Below are positions 38,563 through 47,286 of a stretch of DNA of 64,000 nucleotides, one piece after another. The notes beneath the pieces are model-generated. The model searched no databases. It was not told the DNA's origin and was given only the letters and a program-made list of their open reading frames with translations. The translations under genes were made by a program, and so were the position numbers. The stretch covers positions 54,032 to 118,031 of the forward strand of contig NZ_JACHHY010000018.1 of NCBI RefSeq assembly GCF_014202905.1, written 5' to 3'. How positions within the stretch are numbered: position 1 is the first letter of the stretch; every line of letters starts with the position of its first letter. Origin of the DNA: Chitinivorax tropicus (GTDB taxonomy: Bacteria > Pseudomonadota > Gammaproteobacteria > Burkholderiales > SCOH01).

Positions 38563-41274
38563 TGGCGAGTGCATCAAGCAGCGGTAGCGGCGGATGATGG
38601 CCTTTTCCAGCTCCACGGCCAGCAACACCGCCCCGCCAGCCAACATCACTGCCGCCCATTGCATGCCGCTCATCGGTGCGGTGTCGAACAACCGATTCAT
38701 GACCGGCAGGTAGGTGAAAGCCGCCTGCTGCAAAGCCAGCGCACCGATTGCCAACCACACAGTCGGGTTACCGGTCAGCCCTGCTTTGTTCAAGACCGGG
38801 GACATCAGATACCGGCAATTCAGCAGGTAGAATGCCTGACAGAACACCAAGGTATTGACCGCCACGGCATGGCAGACAGCCTGTGGTGCACCGCTCTGCT
38901 TGGCCCATTGGTAAAGGGCAAGGCTGGCTGCGGCCACCAGAGCCGACACCAGCAGAACCCGCCACACCAGAAAGCCGGACAGCAAGGGCTCGCCCGTCGC
39001 CCTGGGCGGGCGTTGCATCACGTTGGCCTCTGCGGGCTCGAACGCCAATGCCAGCGATAACGTGACCGCGCACACCATATTGACCCACAACACCTGTACT
39101 GCATTGATCGGCAGGGCCATGCCCAGCATGATCGGGATCATCACCATGCACGCCTGGGCGACATTGGTGGGCAAGGCTTGAATCAGCGCCTTCTGCAGAT
39201 TGTCATAGACTGCACGCCCCTCCTCCACTGCATGCACGATGGTAGCGAAATGATCATCCGCCAATACCATGGTGCCCGCCTCCTTGGCGGCCTCGGTGCC
39301 GTTTTGCCCCATGGCGACCCCGACATCGGCACGCTTCAAGGCTGGCGCATCATTTACGCCATCGCCCGTCATGGCCACCACATGCTGTTGCGCTTGCAAG
39401 GCCGCGACCAGCTTTAACTTGTGCTCTGGGCTGACCCGAGCAAATACATGATGGGTCGCGGCCAGCTGCGGCCAATCTTGCGTGGGCACTTGATCCAGCA
39501 TCTGTCCTGTGACGACCTTGCCGCTGATGCCCAGCTCCTGCGCAATGGCCTGCGCGGTGTCTGCGTGATCGCCGGTGATCATCTTGACCTGAATGCCAGC
39601 CTGGTGGCAGGCCGCCACCGACTGCCTGGCCTCAGCTCTGGGTGGGTCGGTCATGCCGACGATGGCCAGCAGCGTCAGATCACCTTCCACATCATCGAAC
39701 CGCAGCGCCGTGGCCGTGCCAGCATCACGCATCGCCACCGCCAGCAGCCGCTCGCCACGCCCGGCAAGCTCGGCGCAACGCAATCGCCACTCCTCCTGCG
39801 CCAAAGGCTCGATACCAGTGCGGCCCATCTGCCATCGGCAGCGATTGAGTACCGTTTCAGGTGAGCCTTTCAGGTACAGGCAGGCCTGACCATTGTGATC
39901 ATGGTGCAGGCTTGCCATGAAGCGGTATTCAGACTCAAACGGAATCACATCGCGACGCGGCCTGTGAAGCCGCTCCTGGGTCATATCCCAGCCCACTTTC
40001 CCAGCAAGGGTCAACAATGCCCCTTCGGTCGGGTCACCCTCGACCCGCCATTGGCCAGACGCATGCACCAACCGCGCTTCATTGCATAAGGCCCCGGCCA
40101 GCGCCGCCATCTGCAATGCGCTGTCAGCCGCCGGATCGATCGGCTGCCCATCCTGCCGGAACCCGCCCTCTGGCGCATAGCCCACACCATCGACCAGCAG
40201 CAGCCGATCAGCCAGCAACACATGGCGCACGGTCATTTCGTTGCAGGTCAGGGTGCCGGTTTTGTCGCTGCAGATGACGGTCAGCGCACCCAATGTCTCG
40301 ACGGCGGGCAGTTGCCGGATGATGGCCCGCCGCCTGGCCATGCGCCGCACCCCAATCGCCAGCGTGATGGTCATGATGGCGGGCAGCCCCTCTGGAATCG
40401 CCGCCACCGCCAGCCCGACCACGGCGAGAAACATCTGCTCTGCCGGGTAGCCACGCCATAGCGTGCCCAGCAGGAATACGCCCAGCGCCACCGCCGCGAT
40501 GACATAGGTCAGCAGCTGGGCGAACTTCGCCATCTGCTTCAACAACGGCGTGCTGATCGGCTCCACTTCACGCAATAGCTGGCTGATCTTACCCAGCTCG
40601 GTTGTCGCGCCCGTTGCCACCACCACACCCACCCCCTGGCCATAGCTGACCAGGGTGCCGCTGAAAGCCATCGAGAGCCGATCGCCCAGTACAGTGTCCG
40701 CCCCCACAGGCTCGACCTGCTTTTCGACAGGGAGCGATTCACCAGTGATGGCGGCCTCTTCCACCCGCAGATTCTTGACCTCCAGCAGTCGCAGATCCGC
40801 CGGCACTTTATCACCCGATTGCAGGCAGACCAGATCACCCGGCACCAACGACTCGGCAGGCACCTCGGCCCGCACCCCGTCACGTATGACCATGGCCTTG
40901 AGCGACAGCATCTTGCGGATCGCATCCAGCGCCTGTTCTGCCTTGCCCTCTTGCACAAAGCCAATGATGGCATTGATGACCACCACGCCGATGATCACCG
41001 ACATATCCAACCAATGCCCCAACAGCCCGGTCACCGTGGCGGATAACAACAAGGCGTAGATCAAGACATTGTGGAATTGCCTGAGAAACCGCCGCCAAGC
41101 CGGTGTGGTGGCAGGCGGCGGCAGGCGATTGGGGCCATGACGGGCCAGTCGATCTGCCGCATCCTGGCCCGTCAGCCCCGCAGGATAATGAGATGTCAGC
41201 TGCGCCAGCGCCGTATGTGCCGCCATGCTGTGCCAGGAAACGGTTTTGTCTGATCGGTGCATTGCTTGATCCAT
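38545..41274 (-). CDS. Cation-transporting P-type ATPase (P2-like)
   Basis: About 909 residues from the ATG at 41274 (GTG 41295 and ATG 41262 are alternatives). It has the N-terminal cation-ATPase domain, a TGES actuator loop (AAITGESLPVEK), the phosphorylation motif CSDKTGTLT, PEGLPAIMT in TM4 and the hinge TGDGVNDAPALK. Overall it resembles PacL/PMR1 type pumps, but TM5 reads NVAQ and TM6 NMVCAVTLSLALAFEP, lacking the acidic residues that bind calcium. The ion is therefore uncertain. It converges on tetR. Confidence 0.9.
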   Translation of the reverse strand: MDQAMHRSDKTVSWHSMAAHTALAQLTSHYPAGLTGQDAADRLARHGPNRLPPPATTPAWRRFLRQFHNVLIYALLLSATVTGLLGHWLDMSVIIGVVVINAIIGFVQEGKAEQALDAIRKMLSLKAMVIRDGVRAEVPAESLVPGDLVCLQSGDKVPADLRLLEVKNLRVEEAAITGESLPVEKQVEPVGADTVLGDRLSMAFSGTLVSYGQGVGVVVATGATTELGKISQLLREVEPISTPLLKQMAKFAQLLTYVIAAVALGVFLLGTLWRGYPAEQMFLAVVGLAVAAIPEGLPAIMTITLAIGVRRMARRRAIIRQLPAVETLGALTVICSDKTGTLTCNEMTVRHVLLADRLLLVDGVGYAPEGGFRQDGQPIDPAADSALQMAALAGALCNEARLVHASGQWRVEGDPTEGALLTLAGKVGWDMTQERLHRPRRDVIPFESEYRFMASLHHDHNGQACLYLKGSPETVLNRCRWQMGRTGIEPLAQEEWRLRCAELAGRGERLLAVAMRDAGTATALRFDDVEGDLTLLAIVGMTDPPRAEARQSVAACHQAGIQVKMITGDHADTAQAIAQELGISGKVVTGQMLDQVPTQDWPQLAATHHVFARVSPEHKLKLVAALQAQQHVVAMTGDGVNDAPALKRADVGVAMGQNGTEAAKEAGTMVLADDHFATIVHAVEEGRAVYDNLQKALIQALPTNVAQACMVMIPIMLGMALPINAVQVLWVNMVCAVTLSLALAFEPAEANVMQRPPRATGEPLLSGFLVWRVLLVSALVAAASLALYQWAKQSGAPQAVCHAVAVNTLVFCQAFYLLNCRYLMSPVLNKAGLTGNPTVWLAIGALALQQAAFTYLPVMNRLFDTAPMSGMQWAAVMLAGGAVLLAVELEKAIIRRYRCLMHSPSRLGT

Positions 41275-41494
41275 CCAGTTGACTCGCCGGGCCACCCCTG
41301 CTGACCGGGCCCGATGAAATATCCATCATACGCGGCAGCAACCCTGCGCGATGCAACCCTACCCACCACCCTATTCTGCTGGTTTACAAGCATCGGCCAT
41401 TTGATCATACGCAAGCGTTCGCGCAACGAACCACGCCTTGCTGTCTCCTGTCCTGCCGCCTACAATCGGGGCATCGTCGCTTTCCTGCCCGACC

Positions 41495-42811
41495 ATGCCG
41501 CAAACCATTGATACCTTGATCAGCGCCCGCTGGATTGTGCCCATCGAACCAGCCGGCGTGTGCCTCAAGCAACACAGCCTGGCCATCGACAAGGGGCGTA
41601 TCGTTGCCATCCTGCCCACCGCAGAAGCGCCCGCCAGCTACCTCGCCCGCGAACGCGTCGATCTTGGCAGCCATGTGTTGATGCCTGGCCTGATCAATCT
41701 GCACAGCCACGCCGCGATGAGCCTGTTACGCGGGCTGGCAGACGATCTGCCGCTGATGGACTGGCTGAATCACCACATTTGGCCAGCGGAAAGCCGTTTG
41801 GTTCGAGATGAATTCGTGTATGAAGGCACGTTGCTCGCGCTGGCGGAGATGCTGCGCGGGGGCGTCACCTGCGTCAATGATATGTATTTCTACCCCGGCG
41901 CCACCGCCCGCGCCTTGTTGACTGCCAAGATGCGCGGCATGATCGGCCTGACCGTGCTGGAATTCCCGACCCACTATGCAAGCGATGCCGCAGACTATCT
42001 GCACAAGGGCCTGAGCACCCGCGACGAATTCAACGGCGAACCGCTGCTGGGGTTCACCCTGGCACCACACGCCCCCTATACCATTTCAGACCAGACCTTT
42101 GGCAAGGTGGTGACCCTGTCAGAAGAGCTGGAGCTACCGATCCACGTCCACCTGCATGAATCCCAGCAAGAGATCATCGACAGCCTGAAGGATTACCATG
42201 TCCGCCCGCTTGCCCGCCTCAAGGCATTGGGCCTGTTGTCCCCCAATCTGATCGGCGTGCACTGCGTCCATCTGACCACCGACGAGATCCATTGGCTGGC
42301 GCAGCACGGCTGCCATGTGGCGCACAACCCCACCTCGAACATGAAATTGGCCAGTGGCATCGCACCCGTCTCAGCCTTGCTGGAAGCAGGTGTCAATGTC
42401 GGCATCGGCACGGACAGCGCTGCCAGCAACAATCGGCTGGACATGCTGGCCGAAATCCGCATGACCGCCCTGCTGGCCAAAGCCGCCACCCTACAGGCAC
42501 AGACCGTGCCTGCCCACCAGGCGCTGGCCATGGCTACGCTCCATGGCGCAAAAGCGCTGGGGCTGGATCACCTGATTGGCTCGCTGCTGCCCGGCAAGGC
42601 AGCTGACCTTTGCGCCATCCGTCTCGATGACCTGGAAACCGCCCCTTGCTTCGACCCGATCTCACACCTGGTCTATGCCGCTGGGCGAGAGCATGTCACC
42701 GACGTGTGGGTGGCAGGCAGACGACTGCTACAAAACCGCGAGCTGACCACACTGAATGCTGCACAACTGGTTGCTCGCGCCCGCGCCTGGCGTGATAAAG
42801 TGCGCAGCTGA
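41495..42811 (+). CDS. mtaD: TRZ/ATZ-family amidohydrolase (MtaD-like adenosine-derivative deaminase)
   Basis: 438 residues from the ATG at 41495. Metal and active-site motifs of the amidohydrolase family are present: NLHSHAAMSLLRG, HVHLHESQQE, GVHCVHLT and GTDSAASNNRLDML. The closest known group deaminates 5'-methylthioadenosine or S-adenosylhomocysteine. It precedes ubiG and gph, an order also known from Pseudomonas, where the three genes are neighbours. The exact substrate is not shown by the sequence. Confidence 0.9.
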   Translation: MPQTIDTLISARWIVPIEPAGVCLKQHSLAIDKGRIVAILPTAEAPASYLARERVDLGSHVLMPGLINLHSHAAMSLLRGLADDLPLMDWLNHHIWPAESRLVRDEFVYEGTLLALAEMLRGGVTCVNDMYFYPGATARALLTAKMRGMIGLTVLEFPTHYASDAADYLHKGLSTRDEFNGEPLLGFTLAPHAPYTISDQTFGKVVTLSEELELPIHVHLHESQQEIIDSLKDYHVRPLARLKALGLLSPNLIGVHCVHLTTDEIHWLAQHGCHVAHNPTSNMKLASGIAPVSALLEAGVNVGIGTDSAASNNRLDMLAEIRMTALLAKAATLQAQTVPAHQALAMATLHGAKALGLDHLIGSLLPGKAADLCAIRLDDLETAPCFDPISHLVYAAGREHVTDVWVAGRRLLQNRELTTLNAAQLVARARAWRDKVRS

Positions 42812-42881
42812 ACCCTGATACACCATGCCCTTGGCAAGCACGCCGAGCGGTTGATGCAATCCATGCAGATAGTGAAGTGAC

Positions 42882-43598
42882 ATGACCGATACCCGTACCC
42901 CAAACGTCGATGACGCTGAAATCGCCAAATTCAGCGAACTGGCCCACAAATGGTGGGACAAAGAAAGTGAATTCAAACCCCTACACCAAATCAACCCGCT
43001 CCGCCTCGGCTATATACAGGAATTCAGTCCGTTGTCGGGGCATCAGGTCATCGATGTCGGCTGCGGTGGTGGCATCTTGTCCGAAGCCCTGTCTGAACAA
43101 GGCGCTACGGTCACCGGCATCGATCTGGCCGAGAAATCATTGAAAGTCGCCAAGCTGCATCTGCTGGAATCCGGCAATCAAGTCGAGTACCGCTGCATCG
43201 CCGCCGAAGACATGGCCACCCAACACCCCGCTCAATTTGACGTGGTGACCTGCATGGAGCTGCTGGAGCACGTCCCCAGCCCTGACAGCGTCGTCCAAGC
43301 TTGCGCTCAACTGGCCAAACCTGGTGGCTGGGTGTTCTTCTCCACCATCAGCCGCAACCCCAAAGCCTATCTGCAAGCCATTTTGGGCGCGGAGTACCTG
43401 CTGGGCCTGCTACCGCGTGGCACACACGAGTACGCCCGCTTCCTGAAGCCCTCCGAACTGTCACGCATGGCACGCCACGCAGGGCTGGAAGTCGTTGATG
43501 TACGCGGCATGGGATATAACCTGCTCGATCAGACCTACCACCTCAGCAACCAGACCGATGTCAACTACATGATGGCATGTCGAAAGGCCAATCCATGA
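42882..43598 (+). CDS. ubiG: Ubiquinone biosynthesis O-methyltransferase UbiG
   Basis: 238 residues. The N-terminus (AEIAKFSELAHKWWDKESEFKPLHQINPLRL) is a UbiG hallmark; the SAM-binding motif is VIDVGCGGGILSEAL, and CMELLEHVPSP follows. It performs both O-methylations in ubiquinone synthesis. The stop overlaps the gph start in an ATGA. Confidence 0.97.
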   Translation: MTDTRTPNVDDAEIAKFSELAHKWWDKESEFKPLHQINPLRLGYIQEFSPLSGHQVIDVGCGGGILSEALSEQGATVTGIDLAEKSLKVAKLHLLESGNQVEYRCIAAEDMATQHPAQFDVVTCMELLEHVPSPDSVVQACAQLAKPGGWVFFSTISRNPKAYLQAILGAEYLLGLLPRGTHEYARFLKPSELSRMARHAGLEVVDVRGMGYNLLDQTYHLSNQTDVNYMMACRKANP

Positions 43599-44242
43599 TC
43601 CAGGCGGTCTTGTTCGATCTCGACGGCACACTGGCCGACACCGCTGCCGACCTGGGCGCGGCGCTCAACCGCTTGCTGGCCGAAGAAGGCATGCCGCCGG
43701 TTGCCTATGACAAAATCCGCCCGATCGCCTCACATGGCGCACGGGGTCTGATCGAGCTGGGCTTCGGCGTCCAGAAACATGACCCCGCCTTCGAAGACTA
43801 CCGCCGCCGCTTCCTGGATCACTACGAAACCAGCTTTGCCGACCTGACCACCTTGTTCGACGGCGTCAATCCCCTGCTCGAAGGCCTGGCCGCCCGAGGC
43901 TTGAAATGGGGCATCGTCACCAACAAACCCATGCGCTTCACCGACCGCCTGGTGCCAGCACTTCCATGGGCCATCCCTCCGGGTGTGGTGGTCAGCGGCG
44001 ATACCGTTGGCGTACCCAAGCCAGACCCAGCCCCGATGCTGCATGCAGCAAACACACTGGGCGTGCCGCCCGAAACCTGCCTCTATCTGGGAGATGCCGA
44101 GCGCGATGTGGCAGCCGCTCGCGCCGCAGGCATGCGCGCCATCATCGCCAGCTATGGCTACATCGCGGACACCGACCAACCCGACACCTGGGGAGCCGAT
44201 GGCTTCATCGACCACCCGGAAGAATTACTGCAACACGTTTAA
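43595..44242 (+). CDS. gph: HAD phosphatase, Gph/MupP type
   Basis: 215 residues from the ATG at 43595, coupled to ubiG by ATGA. HAD motifs are FDLDGTLADT (nucleophile and acid Asp), VTNKPMRFTD, and KPDPAPMLHAA with YLGDAERD. It is either a phosphoglycolate phosphatase or MupP, the MurNAc-6-phosphate phosphatase of peptidoglycan recycling. The mtaD-ubiG neighbourhood favours MupP, since that is where mupP lies in Pseudomonas, but sequence alone does not decide. Confidence 0.9.
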   Translation: MIQAVLFDLDGTLADTAADLGAALNRLLAEEGMPPVAYDKIRPIASHGARGLIELGFGVQKHDPAFEDYRRRFLDHYETSFADLTTLFDGVNPLLEGLAARGLKWGIVTNKPMRFTDRLVPALPWAIPPGVVVSGDTVGVPKPDPAPMLHAANTLGVPPETCLYLGDAERDVAAARAAGMRAIIASYGYIADTDQPDTWGADGFIDHPEELLQHV

Positions 44243-44385
44243 AAAACTTGAAAGCAGGCCTATCCACATACGATGATGAAGTGACGAAGCCCCCGGCACC
44301 GCACCGCCTTGGCACAACAAAACACAGTTGATGGAAGATGAATGGGACGGCTGAGCGTATTTTCCACTGAGAGCTGGTAACAACA

Positions 44386-45693
44386 ATGAGCGGTATCGAT
44401 ACCGACCAACTGTTCAAGCGCAAAGCATTCATGCTGGCGCAGACCTATTTCATCAAAGACAACCAGCGCGAGCTGCTTTTGCACGCGCACAAATACGATT
44501 TCGACATCCTGTTCTTTGACCAGATGGTCGATTTCCTGCAAGCCTGCGCCGTATCGTCCAACGACGACCTGTTCGTGGTCGATCTCGACTCGCTCTACAG
44601 CCTGCAGAAAGACCGGGACAACAAAACCATGTTCCTGTCCGAGCTGCTGCGCCAATTGCCACAGTGCCACCGGTATGTCTATCTGCAGACATCCAGGCAA
44701 GGCGGACGCTTCCTGCTGCAACGCACCCTCGTCGAATGCAACTGCCTGGCCTACGCAGAAAAACCCATCTCCAATGAAAGCCTGGTCGAGAAACTCTTCA
44801 ACCTGTTCACCCAACGCCGCGCTCCTGATGCCAGCCTCATCGTTGCCCTGGGTCGTGGCTTCCCATTCAATCGCGACCTGCTGAACACCGCCCGCATTGA
44901 ATTACTGGAATATCAAGACGTTGACAGCTTCAACCAAGCCGTCAAACAACGTAAACCCGACATCGCCATCATCAGCGAAGTCATGTTCACCAAAATGCCC
45001 GCCGTGCAACAGGTCATCCGACTGAACATGGAAACCGACCCCAGCCTGGAAATCATCCTCCACCAGACCAAAATGGACGCTGGCGCCGCCACCCGCGCCA
45101 TCGAGATGGGTTTTGATGACCTGCTGATCGAGCAACAAGACCCAAACATCACCACCCGGCAGCTCACCAACCGCATCGCCAAAATCCGCATCAACAAAGA
45201 CCTGATCAACAAAGACCGCGCCACCGGCCTACTGAACAAAATCGGTTTCAAACGCAAAGCACAAGACGTCATCCACCTGGCCGACCAGCGCGACAACCTG
45301 GCCCTGGGCCTGTGCGTGATCGATATCGACAAATTCAAAACCATCAACGACACCTGGGGCCACTACTTTGGCGACATCGTCATCAAACGCCTGAGCCTGC
45401 TGCTAGGCGCCTTTATGGGCCCAAATGACCTGCTGAGCCGTTTTGGCGGCGAAGAATTCGTCATGCTGTTCTGGGACATCCAGCGTACCCCGCTGATCCA
45501 GAAACTCAACCAGATGCGCGAAGCCTTCCACCAGCTGCCATTCGAAGTCGAGCCCGGCGACATCCGCCACTTCTCATTCAGCGGCGGCGTTGCCTTCTTC
45601 CCTGAATTGAAAAGCGAAAGCGACCTTTTCCTACTGGCCGACGAAAAGCTCTACGACGCCAAACAAGGTGGCCGCAATCAAATCTGTAGCTGA
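44386..45693 (+). CDS. GGDEF-domain protein with receiver-like N-terminus
   Basis: 435 residues. The C-terminal GGDEF domain (about 275-432) has DRATGLLNKIGFKRKAQ, VIDIDKFKTINDTWGHYFGD and SRFGGEEF, so the cyclase site looks intact; the usual RxxD inhibitory site is missing (GPND in its place). The N-terminal 260 residues contain two segments that look like degenerate receiver folds (for example LFVVDLDSLYSLQ and IAIISEVMFTKMP), without the phosphoacceptor set. No membrane segments are seen. Confidence 0.85.
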   Translation: MSGIDTDQLFKRKAFMLAQTYFIKDNQRELLLHAHKYDFDILFFDQMVDFLQACAVSSNDDLFVVDLDSLYSLQKDRDNKTMFLSELLRQLPQCHRYVYLQTSRQGGRFLLQRTLVECNCLAYAEKPISNESLVEKLFNLFTQRRAPDASLIVALGRGFPFNRDLLNTARIELLEYQDVDSFNQAVKQRKPDIAIISEVMFTKMPAVQQVIRLNMETDPSLEIILHQTKMDAGAATRAIEMGFDDLLIEQQDPNITTRQLTNRIAKIRINKDLINKDRATGLLNKIGFKRKAQDVIHLADQRDNLALGLCVIDIDKFKTINDTWGHYFGDIVIKRLSLLLGAFMGPNDLLSRFGGEEFVMLFWDIQRTPLIQKLNQMREAFHQLPFEVEPGDIRHFSFSGGVAFFPELKSESDLFLLADEKLYDAKQGGRNQICS

Positions 45694-45709
45694 AGCAGCG
45701 CCCAACAGG

Positions 45710-45715
45710 TATAAT
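45710..45715 (+). promoter_or_regulatory. Likely -10 element of ssrA
   Basis: A perfect TATAAT lies 58 nt before the mature tmRNA 5' end. The transcript would start around 45722 and be trimmed by RNase P. The -35 region is weak. Confidence 0.55.
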
Positions 45716-45772
45716 CCGCCCTCTGTGCCTTGAACTTCGTCGATCAAGCCACATCTAAACTGTATCCCAATT

Positions 45773-46133
45773 GGGGCCGACCTGGTTTCGACGGGGGTTG
45801 CAAAGCGGATGGGTGCATACCGGGATCTCAGATCTCCCGTAAAACACTGAATTTATATAGTCGCAAACGACGAAACTTACGCTCTGGCTGCTTAATCCCA
45901 GCCGGACTCTGCACTGATTTGCTGATAGGTCAGGCGGGCAACCGCAGCAGAGTCATTCATATCAGATCGTGTCAGGCCGGGTTACTTGGCTTGGCATCAA
46001 ATAATAGGTAACTCGCTTGTCGTGAGCCTGTCGGTCGGCGTTCGGCAAGTTAAATCCAGTTGGCCAGACTAAGTATGTAGATCTCACCGTAGAGGGCTTT
46101 CGGACGCGGGTTCGATTCCCGCCGGCTCCACCA
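45773..46133 (+). ncRNA. ssrA: tmRNA (ssrA)
   Basis: 361 bases. The tRNA-like ends pair GGGGCCG with CGGCTCC, followed by A and encoded CCA. The tag frame at 45863-45895 reads ANDETYALAA and stop. The T arm GGGTTCGATTCCC is near the 3' end. tmRNA frees stalled ribosomes and tags the products for degradation. The tag form supports a betaproteobacterial (Neisseriales-like) host. Mobile DNA begins right after its terminator. Confidence 0.97.
46108..46133 (+). other. Possible attachment site at the ssrA 3' end
   Basis: The 3' end of ssrA is a classic integration target, and foreign genes start directly downstream. I found no second copy of this segment up to 64000, so the far junction, if any, lies outside the window. 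No tyrosine integrase is seen beside it. Confidence 0.35.
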
Positions 46134-46140
46134 TAATATG

Positions 46141-46174
46141 AAATCCCAACCCTTATCCGGTTGGGATTTTTTTT
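46141..46174 (+). terminator. ssrA terminator
   Basis: Stem AAATCCCAACC (46141-46151) with GGTTGGGATTT (46159-46169), then a long T run to 46174. It starts 7 nt after the tmRNA CCA. Confidence 0.93.
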
Positions 46175-46187
46175 GCCCGTTCCACCT

Positions 46188-46330
46188 GTGTTGGCGCGGT
46201 TTCCGGCCGTGTCCTCTTGAGCATGGCCCACCGGAAGTTGCCGTTCCAGGTGCGCATTCCGCCGTTTTTCTCTCTCTGTTCTCTACTGCCCTCTTGAGCA
46301 TTCAAGGCCCGAAGTCGTGTGTTGGCGCGG
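46188..46330. repeat. Two nested pairs of 12-base direct repeats
   Basis: GTGTTGGCGCGG occurs at 46188-46199 and 46319-46330; CCTCTTGAGCAT occurs at 46213-46224 and 46290-46301. The order is A-B-B-A, all in the same orientation. The 46175-46438 stretch between the ssrA terminator and the first recombinase-operon gene holds no gene. It could be a recombination site, but this is only a guess from position. Confidence 0.5.
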
Positions 46331-46396
46331 GTTTGCGGGCCATCGGTTTGCATCTTCATCTGCTCGGGAGTGCGCGACCGAGACAGCGAACGGCAC

Positions 46397-46417
46397 AAAA
46401 AAACCGCCTTTCGGCGG
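46397..46417 (-). terminator. Terminator of the recombinase operon
   Basis: CCGCC / GGCGG with a TTTC loop (46404-46417), followed on the minus strand by seven T (46397-46403). It lies 22 nt after the stop of the last gene of the operon. Confidence 0.75.
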
Positions 46418-46438
46418 CGTGACGATGCGGCACGGATG

Positions 46439-46918
46439 TCAGCGGAAGCTTGCCGTCAGCGCCTCACGTTGCGCCAGCCAGGACGCTGACAACCTACCGC
46501 GCAGCAACTGGCTGACGCCCACCTCGAGGCGTCCAAGGGCGATCCCTTCGATCAGGTCGGGGGCCAGTTGCGCCAGTCGGCTCATCTTGCTGGCTTGGCC
46601 GAGGTCGATGCCTTCGGCCGCCGCGATCTCGCTCATCGAACTGAACCGTCCTTCGTCCAGCAGACGCTGCCAGTGGTGCGCGAGGCCGAGTGCCCGCATC
46701 AAGGGGGTGTCCTGCGCCATCTCGCGCACCTGCCGCTCACGGCGGGCCTCGTCCAGGAATTCCTGCGGTGCGTCGAACGGCGTGATGACCTGCTTCTTCA
46801 AACCCCGGCGCACCAGCGTCCAGGGCAGGAAGGTCTCCATCTGCACGCCGCCAGCGGGCAGCGGCGTCTGGTAAGTCACTGGGTCGCCCTTGGAGTGGCC
46901 GCGATGCTTCTTGCTCAC
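46439..46918 (-). CDS. Recombinase-linked HTH protein A (paralogue of the next gene)
   Basis: 159 residues from a GTG that overlaps the upstream gene's TGA. After a basic start (KKHRGHSKGD), a segment VQMETFLPWTLVRRG and an HTH-like part (SEIAAAEGIDLGQASKMSRLAQLAPDLIEG) resemble the 46915-47286 product throughout. The HTH recalls the ParB/KorB type found after serine recombinases. It should bind DNA; a role in controlling the recombinase or its direction is inferred from the operon only. Confidence 0.8.
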   Translation of the reverse strand: MSKKHRGHSKGDPVTYQTPLPAGGVQMETFLPWTLVRRGLKKQVITPFDAPQEFLDEARRERQVREMAQDTPLMRALGLAHHWQRLLDEGRFSSMSEIAAAEGIDLGQASKMSRLAQLAPDLIEGIALGRLEVGVSQLLRGRLSASWLAQREALTASFR

Positions 46919-47286
46919 ACATCCTCCTCAAAACTGGCCATGAGCTGGCGCTGGGCCTGCCAGTCGACCATCAGGCGGTTTCGCTGAAACCACATCAGCG
47001 TCAACCGCCGTGGCTGCTTGCCAGCCATGAACCGCTCGATGATGTCGGGAGCCAGCAGGGTCAGGCGCAGCAGTTCGTTGACCACCGAGTGGTGCAGTTT
47101 CTCGGCGCGGGCGATGGCGGCACCGCTTTGCATTGCCCCGGTGTCCAACAGGTGTTGCCAGTAGAAGGTGCGGGACAGCCCGTCGATCAGCGTGACGTCG
47201 TGGACGCTGCGCACGTCTGTGGCCACCCGCTGGACGCCCCGGCGGCGAAACGTCAGTGGCACAAAGGTTTCCATCGACTCGTCCAT
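46915..47286 (-). CDS. Recombinase-linked HTH protein B
   Basis: 123 residues from the ATG at 47286, which overlaps the recombinase stop in TGATG. It shares with protein A the pattern METF-P-T--RRG, a W--LLD-G helix (TFYWQHLLDTGAM), the HTH (AAIARAEKLHHSVVNELLRL followed by TLLAPDIIERF) and the ending W-AQRQ-L-ASF. It lacks the basic N-terminal tail of A. The two are tandem paralogues, coupled to each other and to the recombinase. Confidence 0.8.
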   Translation of the reverse strand: MDESMETFVPLTFRRRGVQRVATDVRSVHDVTLIDGLSRTFYWQHLLDTGAMQSGAAIARAEKLHHSVVNELLRLTLLAPDIIERFMAGKQPRRLTLMWFQRNRLMVDWQAQRQLMASFEEDV

